A stretch of 64,000 nt of DNA from Luteolibacter arcticus. Lineage in GTDB: Bacteria; Verrucomicrobiota; Verrucomicrobiia; Verrucomicrobiales; Akkermansiaceae. Position 1 is the stretch's first letter. Each line of letters opens with the position of its first letter. The stretch is taken from the NCBI RefSeq assembly GCF_025950235.1, contig NZ_JAPDDT010000004.1:186001-250000 (forward strand), read 5' to 3'. The notes beneath the pieces were generated by a model that ran no database searches, was not told the DNA's origin, and saw nothing but the letters and a program-made list of their open reading frames with translations. The position numbers and the translations under genes are program-made. Below are positions 42,075 to 50,671 of the stretch, in pieces.

Positions 42075-43358
42075 ATGACACAGGAATTCTCAAACTTCGG
42101 CCGGCAGCTCGCCGGTGGCAGCGGCATCGAGGAACTCATGGACGACCTGGGCCACGCCCTGGCCACCGGGGGTCCGGACATCTGCATGCTCGGCGGTGGC
42201 CAGCCGGCCCACATCCCGGAGGTCAATGCCCTGTGGCGCCGCCGCATGGAGGAAATCCTCGCCGAACCCGGCGCGATGGAACGCACGCTAGCAAACTACG
42301 ATCCGCCGCGAGGAAACCCGAAGTTTATCGCCGCCGTCGCTTCCCTCTTCCATCGCGAGTTCGGCTGGAAGGTCGGCCCGCAGCACGTCGCCGTGACCTC
42401 GGGCGGCCAGACCGCCTTCTTCTTCCTTTTCAACCTGCTCGCCGGTGAAATGCCGGACGGACGCCGCAAGAAGATCCTGCTGCCGCTGGTCCCTGAATAC
42501 ATCGGCTACGCGAACCAAGGCTCCTGCGGCGACCTCTTCCGCGCCGTCCCGCCGAAGATCGAGAAGACCGGCCCGCATGAATTCAAATACCGGGTGGACT
42601 TCGACGCGCTGAAGGTGACCGACGACATCGCCGCGATCTGCGTCTCCCGCCCGACCAATCCGACCGGTAACGTCCTCACGGATGAAGAAATCGCCCGGCT
42701 CTCTGATCTCGCGAAGGCGCACGATATTCCACTGATCATCGACAACGCCTACGGCGCGCCGTTTCCGAACATCATCTTCACCGAAGCCAAGCCGGTGTGG
42801 GATGACCACATCATCCTCACCCTGAGCCTGTCGAAGATCGGCCTGCCCGGCACCCGCACCGGCATCGTGATCGCTAACCCGAAGATCGCCGCCGCCGTCG
42901 CCTCGATGAGCGCGGTGATCGGCCTCGCGAACCCGAACATCGGCCAGGCCATCGCCCAGCCGCTGGTGGAGAGCGGCGAGATCCTGCGCCTCGCCAATGA
43001 GACCGTGCGACCCTTCTACATCGAGAAGTCCAGCCAGGCCCGCGAGTTCGTCGCCGAAAGTTTCGGCGGAGATTTCGACTACTACGTTCATCGTAGTGAA
43101 GGCGCGCTCTTCCTTTGGCTGTGGTTCCCCGGCCTGCCGATCACTTCGCGTGAACTCTACGAGCGGCTCAAGAAGCGCGGAGTGCTGATCATCTCCGGCC
43201 ACTACTTCTTCTTCGGCCACGACGATGAATCCTGGCGTCACCGCCACGAGTGCCTGCGGATGACCTTCACGATGGACGAGAGCATCGTCCGCCGTGGCAT
43301 CCGCATCATCGGCGAGGAAGTGCGCCGGGCGCATGAAGAAGCGGCAGTCGGGGTATAA
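42075..43358 (+). CDS. avtA: Valine--pyruvate aminotransferase
   Basis: 427 residues from ATG 42075; the frame is open far upstream but through antisense sequence. Fold-type I aminotransferase: MLGGGQPAHIPEV, LANYDPPRGNPKFIAAVA, SRPTNPTGNVLTDEE, DNAYGAPFPNIIF and the PLP lysine in LSLSKIGLPGTRTG. The overall layout and length (E. coli AvtA 417) fit AvtA, which makes alanine and alpha-ketoisovalerate from valine and pyruvate. The stop TAA is the first part of a three-stem structure (43356-43410). Confidence 0.88.
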   Translation: MTQEFSNFGRQLAGGSGIEELMDDLGHALATGGPDICMLGGGQPAHIPEVNALWRRRMEEILAEPGAMERTLANYDPPRGNPKFIAAVASLFHREFGWKVGPQHVAVTSGGQTAFFFLFNLLAGEMPDGRRKKILLPLVPEYIGYANQGSCGDLFRAVPPKIEKTGPHEFKYRVDFDALKVTDDIAAICVSRPTNPTGNVLTDEEIARLSDLAKAHDIPLIIDNAYGAPFPNIIFTEAKPVWDDHIILTLSLSKIGLPGTRTGIVIANPKIAAAVASMSAVIGLANPNIGQAIAQPLVESGEILRLANETVRPFYIEKSSQAREFVAESFGGDFDYYVHRSEGALFLWLWFPGLPITSRELYERLKKRGVLIISGHYFFFGHDDESWRHRHECLRMTFTMDESIVRRGIRIIGEEVRRAHEEAAVGV

Positions 43359-43410
43359 GGAGCGTGGACATTCTGTCCACGCCGTGTCGACAGGATGTCG
43401 ACACTCCTTA
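43356..43410. repeat. Two-hairpin, three-way-junction palindrome spanning both convergent stop codons
   Basis: Outer stem TAAGGAG (43356-43362) / CTCCTTA (43404-43410). Inside, hairpin 1 GCGTGGACA-ttc-TGTCCACGC (43362-43382) and hairpin 2 GTGTCGACA-gga-TGTCGACAC (43384-43404), which overlap the outer stem by one base each. The TAA of avtA is the first base triplet of the stem, and the TAA of the minus-strand flavoprotein gene is its last. No U-tract, but it may function as a bidirectional 3' end structure, and it resembles a mobile palindromic repeat. Confidence 0.75.
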
Positions 43411-44697
43411 TTTCACCGGCAGCACCGCGTAGTCCTCCGGCGGCCGGCAATCGTGCAGCATGTAGCGGCGCATGAAGCTCACCAGACCGCGGCTGTATTT
43501 CCGCCGCGTGAACGCACCGGAAGCCATCGACGCGATGTGCTTGGTCATGTGGTTCTCGATGAAATTGATGCCCGGCCAGCCCTTGAACTTCGCCGAGAAC
43601 TTCGTGCCGGTCTCATACATCGAGAAGATCCCGCCGTCGTAGAAGTGCCGGATCAGCTCCCACCAGCTCTTGTGCCAATCGTGCAGCTCGTCCTCCGCCG
43701 CAGCGAATCCCGCTGCCATATCTTCCGGCCGGTCGAGCACGTCCTGACCTTTTGAAAACACGTGCTCGTCAAACAAGCGCGCCGACTCCAGCGCCATGAA
43801 CAAACCCGGTGAGAGCATGGGATCGACAAAGCCGAACGAATCCCCGCAGGCCGCCCAACCCGGGCCGTGACCGCGGTCGGAGACGAGCTGGTAGTTCGTG
43901 TAGGTCATCACCGGCGTAACCCGCTTCGCATCCTTCGAGTGCTCCTTCAACAGCGGCTCGTTCGCCAGCGCGAAGGCCATGCGCTCCTCGGGCGTGTCCC
44001 CATAGGTCTTCGCCGCGTCCTTATGAACGACAACGCCCACGGAAAGCCGGCCAGGCAGCGGAATGCGCCAGCTCCAGCCGCGCTCGAGGATGGTGATCAC
44101 CACCTGTCCATCCGGCGGGAAGTCGTGCGTGAAATTTTCGTAGTGCGCGAAGTAGGCGATATCCCTGCGTTCCCCGGTCTTCGCGCCGATCCCCAGCGTC
44201 CGCGCGAACAAGCGCGCCCGGCCGGTGGCATCGATCAGGAGGCGCGGGTGTCCGGTTAGCCCGGCCGCGGTTAGAGACTCGGCGGAAAGCTGGATCTCCC
44301 GTTCAGCATCGCCTTTCTCGACCGTCGCCCGATGGGTCACGAACCGTGCGCCGAGTTCCTCCGCCCGCTCGCGCAAGGTATCGTCGAACTGCGGGCGCGG
44401 GATATTATACGCATAGGGCACGGTGCCGGCGACCACTCCGAAGGTGAAATCGACCCGGCTGCCATGGCGGTGCAGGAAGGTCACGCCCGGCTTGTGCTGC
44501 GAGTAGCCCTTCACCTTTTCCTCGATGCCGAGACGCTGCATCACCGGCACGGTGGCGGGGACCAGCGACTCGCCGACCAGCAGTTCGGGGCGCTTGGCGT
44601 CGTCGAAAACCAAGACCTTGAATCCGCGCTGCGACAACAGGGCGGCCAGCGTCGAGCCCGCCGGCCCGGCTCCGAGGATGGCGACATCGGGTGTCAT
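43408..44697 (-). CDS. FAD-dependent monooxygenase/halogenase-family protein
   Basis: 429 residues from ATG 44697, the start of the FAD-binding fold (DVAILGAGPAGSTLAALL). The GWAACGDSFGFVDPMLSPG block with LLVGESLVPATVP and FDDTLRERAEELGA is that of flavin-dependent tryptophan halogenase/geranylgeranyl reductase-type enzymes. The halogenase-typical WxWxIP pattern appears as GWSWRIPLP. The reaction cannot be decided; no natural-product genes surround it and no partner flavin reductase is seen. Shares a palindromic 3' structure with avtA. Confidence 0.85.
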   Translation of the reverse strand: MTPDVAILGAGPAGSTLAALLSQRGFKVLVFDDAKRPELLVGESLVPATVPVMQRLGIEEKVKGYSQHKPGVTFLHRHGSRVDFTFGVVAGTVPYAYNIPRPQFDDTLRERAEELGARFVTHRATVEKGDAEREIQLSAESLTAAGLTGHPRLLIDATGRARLFARTLGIGAKTGERRDIAYFAHYENFTHDFPPDGQVVITILERGWSWRIPLPGRLSVGVVVHKDAAKTYGDTPEERMAFALANEPLLKEHSKDAKRVTPVMTYTNYQLVSDRGHGPGWAACGDSFGFVDPMLSPGLFMALESARLFDEHVFSKGQDVLDRPEDMAAGFAAAEDELHDWHKSWWELIRHFYDGGIFSMYETGTKFSAKFKGWPGINFIENHMTKHIASMASGAFTRRKYSRGLVSFMRRYMLHDCRPPEDYAVLPVK

Positions 44698-44817
44698 GCG
44701 GCGGGAGAGTTGCCGCGCCGTCCGGGTCTGCGAAGTCAAAAGTCCCGGCGTGCGTCATCCTCTGCCGAAGAATCGGTGTAACAGTAGCGGCCCACCGTGG
44801 TAAGTGAGGCCAAGCCC

Positions 44818-45540
44818 ATGCCCGAGCACGACGCCGCTTTCTTCGCCTCCACCCGCTGGACGATCGTGTGCGATGCTGCGAGCGGCGGTGATGCCGTGGC
44901 AACGGAGGCCCTCGGTGCCCTCTTCCGAACCTACTGGCAGCCGCTTTACCGCTATGCCCGGCGGCGGGGAAAATCGAAGGAGGACGCGGAAGACCTGGTG
45001 CAGGGATTCTTCGGCCATCTGCTTGAAGCCCGGGCACTGCGCGACACGAGCCGCGACAAGGGCCGCTTCCGCGCCTTCCTGCTGGCCTCCTTCAATCACT
45101 GGATGATCAACACATGGAAGCGCGAGACCCGGCTGAAGCGCGGCCGCGGCATTCCTGCACTGTCATTCGATTGGGAGGAGGCGGAGTCCGGCTTGAAACT
45201 GGAGCCCGCCGACGACAGGAGCCCCGACCGCTTGTTCGACCGCGAGTGGGCGCTGACTCTGTTAGGCAAGGTGCTCGATGACCTCGAAGCAGCCAGCCGC
45301 GACGAGGGCGACCTTCGCTTTGATCGCTTGAAGCCGTGCCTGACGGCTGACTCCAGCCGCATTCCCTACGCGTCTCTGGCGGCGGACCTGGAGATGAGCG
45401 AGGGTGCCCTGCGGGTCGCCGTCCACCGGCTGCGCAAGCGCTACCGCGCCTTGCTGACGGAGGAGATCGCGCGCACGCTGTCCTCGCCCGAGGCGGTGGA
45501 GGATGAAATGCAGGCGTTGTTCGCGGTGCTGGCTGGCTGA
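44818..45540 (+). CDS. ECF-type RNA polymerase sigma factor (PVC type)
   Basis: 240 residues from ATG 44818. The N-terminal FFASTRWTIVCDA block is the hallmark of PVC-type ECF sigma factors; sigma-2 follows (FRTYWQPLYRYARRRGKSKEDAEDLVQGFF) and sigma-4 (IPYASLAADLEMSEGALRVAVHRLRKRY) binds -35 DNA. In this phylum such sigma genes sit next to Hanks-type kinases, as here (kinase gene 51 bp downstream), and are thought to be regulated by phosphorylation rather than by an anti-sigma factor. It should be transcribed with the broken kinase gene. Confidence 0.92.
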   Translation: MPEHDAAFFASTRWTIVCDAASGGDAVATEALGALFRTYWQPLYRYARRRGKSKEDAEDLVQGFFGHLLEARALRDTSRDKGRFRAFLLASFNHWMINTWKRETRLKRGRGIPALSFDWEEAESGLKLEPADDRSPDRLFDREWALTLLGKVLDDLEAASRDEGDLRFDRLKPCLTADSSRIPYASLAADLEMSEGALRVAVHRLRKRYRALLTEEIARTLSSPEAVEDEMQALFAVLAG

Positions 45541-45591
45541 AGATTTTTCGTAACGAATTCCGCCGCGGCTTTTTGACGGAGGCAGAGCACC

Positions 45592-48500
45592 ATGACCCAG
45601 CCCCATTCATCCCCCTGCCCCGACTGTGGCGCGCCCCTGCCCGCTGATTCGCCGCAAGCGCTTTGCCCGGCGTGCCTGCTCCGGCAGGCGCTGGCATCCC
45701 GGACCATCGTGGCCGGCCAAGCGAGCACTCCCCCGCTGCCGCCGCCCTCGCCGGAGGAGATCGCGGACAAGTTTCCCCAATTCGAGATCACCGAATGCCT
45801 CGGCAGCGGCGGCATGGGCGTGGTTTACAGGGCCCGCCAGAAGTCGCTCGACCGTTGGGTCGCGATCAAGATCCTGCCGCCGGAGAAGATCGGCAACGAG
45901 CGCTTCGCCGAACGCTTCGCCCGCGAGGCCCAGACCCTGGCGCGGATGAATCACCCGAACATCGTCACCGTCTTCGACTATGGCGAGACCGGCGGCCTGT
46001 TCTACATCGTGATGGAGTCGTGGACGGAGTGAATCTCCGCGATCTGCTGCGCGAAGGGAAACTGGAGCCGGAGCAAGCGCTGGCGATCGTGCCGCCGATC
46101 TGCGAGGCGCTGCAGTACGCGCATGACAAGGGCATCGTCCACCGCGACATCAAGCCGGAGAACCTTTTGTTAGATCGCGATGGCCGCATCAAGATCGCCG
46201 ATTTCGGGATCGCCTCGCTGGTCGGTGCCGGCGCGGAGCTGGCGGGCACGCCGCCCTACATGGCTCCCGAGCAAAGCGGTGCGCGCACGAAGGTCGATCA
46301 TCGTACGGACATCTACGCGCTCGGCGTGGTGCTCTATGAAATGCTCACCGGCGAGCGACCGGCGAAGGATCTCGTCGCGCCCTCAAAGAAGGTGCAGATG
46401 GATGTGCGGCTCGATGAAATGGTGCTGCGCGCCCTCGATCAGGATCCCGAGCGCCGCTATCAAACCGCGGAGGAGTTTCGCACGATGGTGGAAACGGTCG
46501 GAGCCCCCGCCGCGCCGCCCGCGATGCCCGCAGCAGCTCCCGCCAAGCGAGGTGCCTTTGCCCGCTTCTGGTGGCTCTTTCTCGTGATGATCCCGGTCGG
46601 AGTCGTGCTGGGACTCGGAGTGGGCACCCTGCTGCTGGGTCTGGCCCCGAAAAAGTATGAAGCGAAAACGGTCCTCCTAATCAGGCCGGAGCCGGTCGAT
46701 CTGAATGCTCCCACCTCCCTCGCCACTTGGATGGAAGCCATCAAGTCGCAGAAGACCTTGAGCGAAGTTGCCACGTTGCTGGACCTAAGCAATCGATGGA
46801 ACACGACAGACTTTCAAGTCGCAACCACCTTGAGATCCATCGTCAGCGTGGATGAAATCCGCGGGACCTCCCTGATCCAGGTTCGCGTTCGCTACCCGGA
46901 TCGAAAAGATGCTACTAAAATCGCGAGCACGCTGGCCCAGGTCTTCCGCGAGCGCTCGGGCAACACCACCTCGGGCGAAGCGATCGTCATCGTGCACGAG
47001 GAAGCCGTGGCACCGCTGAGACCGATCTCTCCAAACACCACCATCTTCCTCGGAGCCGCCGCCGGAGCCGGCCTGGTGCTGTCGCCACTGGCAGCGTTAC
47101 TGCTGATCGTGGTGCTGGGTCGCGGCCGAGTCCGCGGCTGCCTAATCGTCTGCGGAGTGCTGTTTCTAACAGGGTGTGCCACGGCCGCCGTCATCTGGAC
47201 GATGAGTGCCAAGCGATCACCGCAGGCTCCCCGGACCAGCTCTTCTCTGTCCACGCCGGCTGCTGCGGCCCGGCTGATGGCCACCTTGCGGATCATCGAC
47301 ATGCCGGTGAGGCAGGAGATCCCACAGTCCACCGAAGCCTTGAGCCCGGAAATGCGGGTGCTTGCGGTGCTGAGAAGCGTCATCGCCACAGACAAGGAAG
47401 AAGAATTGCTCATCCCGTTTATTCCCGGCCGCGAGGTGATTGGTGAATGCCGTCTCCCCCGCGAGGGAGCGCTTATGATTCGGGCGCACTTGAAGGACGG
47501 AGTCGTCACCTATGACCTCGAAGGTTTCGAAACAGGGGCGGGAGGTCCGGCGCGGACGAGCCTTGGGAGTTATCATGTCCCCTTGGGCGAGCCCGGCTTT
47601 CTGGATGAAAGGTTCGCCGCCCGCGGACGCAAGCAAGTCGCCCTGCTTTCCTTTGAGATCAATGATTCCGCCCCGGGACCACGTCCGCCGGCTACCGGTG
47701 GCTATGCTTATGGCCCCGTGATCGAGCGCGTGGTTTCCGACTGGAACTTTTCCACCACGAACTGCCTGATCGACCTCGACACGGGCAAGTTGTTCAGCAT
47801 TGCCCCTGACTCCGGCCTGATTGTTCTTCCGCAGCAAGACCCGGATTGGGAGGGCTACCTAGAGAAGGAAATCCAGCCAACATCTGACGGAGCGATCGTA
47901 ACGGACGCATTCGGCTTGGCACATGGCGACGGCCACGAACGGAAGCCTGGCCTAGTCGGCACTCACTTGCTCACTGCCCCTTACACTTGGAAGTCGAAAG
48001 ATGCCGCGCTCCTGATGGATGCCTTCAATCTTAAAGATCTGGAGGAAATGCGGAAGCTGCCGACGCTGACCGCCATGCCGTTCCCATCATATTTCGAAGC
48101 GCAGGACGACGTTGCATGGGCGTTTTGTACGAGCGAGGGCCGCAGGGGACTGTTGCAAGTGATCGGTTTAAGCGACGACCGGAAAGGCGTGAAGATCCGC
48201 TACAAGCTCGTCGACGAACCTTCCGTAGGTTGGGATGGCACGGCCGGACTTCCTCCATCACTTGGCAGCACTCCGGAGGAAATACTCTTGCCTGGAGGCT
48301 TGTCCCCAAAGAACGGCTACCAGGTCAGGATCCGGGGATTTCCCGACGACCTGCCATTCAGCTACAGCATTCATATTTACGGGAAGGACAAGAAGGAGCT
48401 GATCTACACGCTTCCCCAAGCCGGGGGCTATCTTCGCTATTCGGCAGCGAAGGACCAATGTACGGTCTATTGGCATCACTCGGGTGAATTCGTAATCATC

Positions 48501-48809
48501 ACGGATCGCGGCACCCAGCGATCGAAAGAGATCTACCTGCTCGCGGTTTCCGGAGACAAGGCGGAGCGCGTGGCACTCCCCGATTTCGTTGCGAACGCTC
48601 TCGGCCGGGTCGATGCCACCCGTAGTTATCGCGGAAGCATCGCCACACCCCGGCGATGGGAAGGAGACGACCTGCATCTGGATCTCGGGCTCGACACACT
48701 GAAAGGGCACTTCAACTGTCAGGTGGTCCTGGAGTTACAGCACGGCCCCAATACAGCCCCGCGAGTCATCCTGAAGAGCTGCACGACTCCCCAGCCCCCG
48801 AACGAGTGA
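45592..48809 (+). pseudogene. Serine/threonine kinase with Wzz-like extension, one-base frameshift
   Basis: Starts ATG 45592 behind GGAGG. N-terminus: zinc-ribbon-like CPDCGAPLP...CPACLL, then Hanks kinase GSGGMGVVYRA and VAIKIL (Lys). At ~46012-46022 the expected MEFVDGV reads ATGGAGTCGTGGAC: one T is missing and the first frame stops at 46032. The other frame continues at once with NLRDLL, HRDIKPENLL, ADFGIA and APEQ, so the kinase is intact if one base is restored. Next: transmembrane helix (~46580-46640), a Wzz/chain-length-like segment (YEAKTVLLIRPEP...LIQVRVRYPDRKDATKIA), a second and third TM, and a ~500-residue beta-rich, lower-GC part. Could be a recent mutation or sequencing error. 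Pairs with the upstream ECF sigma factor. Confidence 0.85.
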
Positions 48810-48857
48810 ACTGCCTCGCGTCTTGCCGTGCGAGACGCGGTCGACTAACAACAAGGC

Positions 48858-50165
48858 GTGTCCGATGCCCGATCGACCGCGGTTGCCCTTGCCAAGCGTC
48901 TCAAGGACGCGGGGCACACCGCGTACTTCGCCGGCGGCTGCGTACGCGACCGGCTGTTAGGAAAGCAGCCGAAGGACTACGACATCGCCACCTCGGCGAT
49001 TCCGGAGCAAGTGTTGAAGTTGTTTCCCGGGGCAAACGAGGTAGGTGCGCACTTCGGCGTGGTGATCGCCAAGTCGCATGGCCATCACATCGAGATCGCG
49101 ACCTTCCGCACTGATGGCTCGTATCGCGATGGCCGGAGGCCGGAAACGGTGAGCTTTTCGACGCCGGAGGAAGACGCGCAACGGCGTGACTTCACGATCA
49201 ATGGGCTCTTCGAGAATCCGGAGACCGGCGAGGTGATCGACTTCGTCGGCGGCCGGGAGGATCTCGCGACCGGTGTCTTGCGAGCGATCGGCGAGCCTGC
49301 GGCGCGCTTTGCGGAGGACTCGCTGCGGCTGATGCGTGCGGCGCGGTTCGCGGTGACGCTCGGCTTCGAGATCGAGCCCGCGACGTGGGCGGCGATGTGC
49401 GAGCATGCCGATGGCCTGGCGCGGATCTCGCCGGAGCGGATTCGCGATGAGTTCTCGCGAATGATCGTGCTGCCAAAACGGGCACGGGCACTGGAGCTGC
49501 TCGTGGACTCCCGCTTGATCCAGCACTTCCTGCCAGAGGTGCTGGCACTCATCGGCTGCGAACAGCCGCCCGAATGGCATCCAGAGGGCGACGTCTTCAC
49601 GCACACGAAGATCATGCTGACGATGTTAGAGAACGACGCACCGCTGGAGCTGTGCCTCGCGGTGCTGCTGCATGATATCGCCAAGCCACCGACCCAGACT
49701 CTCGATGGCGAGCGGATCCGCTTCAACGGCCACGACGCACTCGGCGCGACAATGGCGGAGGAAATCCTGCGCCGGCTGAAGTATCCGAACGACGTCATCG
49801 AAGCGGTGAGCTTCATGGTCTCACGTCACATGCAGTTCATGAATGTGCAGCAGATGCGGGTGGCGAAGCTGAAGCGCTTCATGGCGGAGCCGACCTTTCC
49901 GCTGGAGCTGGAGTTGCATCGGGTGGATTGCGCGTCGTCGAATGGCTTCACGGAGAACCTGGAGTTCGTGAAAGCCAAGCAGACCGATTTCGCAGCCCAA
50001 CCGCTGATCCCGTCGCCGCTGGTGACAGGCCGGGACCTGATCGCCCTCGGCCTGAACCCCGGGCCGCTTTTCAAGGAACTGCTGGAGGCGGTGCAGACCG
50101 AACAACTCGAGGGGCGTCTGTTAGAACGCGAGAAGGCCATTGAGTGGGTAAAGGAGCGGATCTAG
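48858..50165 (+). CDS. cca: CCA tRNA nucleotidyltransferase
   Basis: 435 residues, GTG start. Adds 3' CCA to tRNAs (or poly(A)). Class II nucleotidyltransferase head: YFAGGCVRDRLLGKQPKDYDIAT has the GG and DxD metal site, followed by RRDFTINGLF (motif B) and the RAARFAVTLGF neck helix; an HD-like region VLLHDIAKPPT follows. An HD domain is common to Cca of many bacteria. Follows the kinase gene by 48 bp. 3' end at 50165 is 65 bp from a small convergent gene. Confidence 0.9.
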   Translation: MSDARSTAVALAKRLKDAGHTAYFAGGCVRDRLLGKQPKDYDIATSAIPEQVLKLFPGANEVGAHFGVVIAKSHGHHIEIATFRTDGSYRDGRRPETVSFSTPEEDAQRRDFTINGLFENPETGEVIDFVGGREDLATGVLRAIGEPAARFAEDSLRLMRAARFAVTLGFEIEPATWAAMCEHADGLARISPERIRDEFSRMIVLPKRARALELLVDSRLIQHFLPEVLALIGCEQPPEWHPEGDVFTHTKIMLTMLENDAPLELCLAVLLHDIAKPPTQTLDGERIRFNGHDALGATMAEEILRRLKYPNDVIEAVSFMVSRHMQFMNVQQMRVAKLKRFMAEPTFPLELELHRVDCASSNGFTENLEFVKAKQTDFAAQPLIPSPLVTGRDLIALGLNPGPLFKELLEAVQTEQLEGRLLEREKAIEWVKERI

Positions 50166-50229
50166 CAGCACCTTTCGAGCCTCCACGGGACCTATGCCAG
50201 CCAGGATCCGACTGGCGCAGTCCGATCCG

Positions 50230-50574
50230 CTATCCTCGCGATAGATCAGGATGCATGTCGCCTGCGACAGCAAGCTCACACCTTCTCGATACCGCTTCGC
50301 GCAAGACCTCGCAGAGCAACGGAACCTGTGGGTGTATAACTTTTCCCGCAGCATAAATTCGTTCTAGATCACTCAGCGTTTCGGAAACTTGAGTGCCGGT
50401 GAGGATAATCTCGTCATCATAACCAATTGACACCATCGCCTTGAGGGGAGAATCGCTTTCTGGCTCTTTGCAGTAGTCGAAGAGCAGCTCGTAGAACCTC
50501 TGATCAAGGTAGATCACCTTCTTGGACCAATCTACCTCTGAACAAGCTTCGTGAAAACAAACGAGGAGCGCCAT
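50230..50574 (-). CDS. Orphan protein of unknown function
   Basis: 114 residues from ATG 50574, preceded by a good ribosome site (GGAAAGGAATGACGAC). Acidic, cytosolic, no transmembrane segment: MALLVCFHEACSEVDWSKKV, FYELLFDYCKEPESD, GYDDEIILTGTQVSETL. No recognised domain. Its GC content and codon use (more A/T-ending codons) differ from cca and the TonB receptor, suggesting a recently acquired gene. The acidic, small character and Trp/Tyr content recall immunity-type proteins, but no toxin gene is adjacent; this is a weak guess. Confidence 0.6.
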   Translation of the reverse strand: MALLVCFHEACSEVDWSKKVIYLDQRFYELLFDYCKEPESDSPLKAMVSIGYDDEIILTGTQVSETLSDLERIYAAGKVIHPQVPLLCEVLREAVSRRCELAVAGDMHPDLSRG

Positions 50575-50671
50575 GTCGTCATTCCTTTCCAATCATGGGC
50601 GAAACTTGAATGAAGGCAGGAAAAGGTGACCTGCCTGCCACCCTGCCTGCGATCGAGCAACGTGCCACCTC

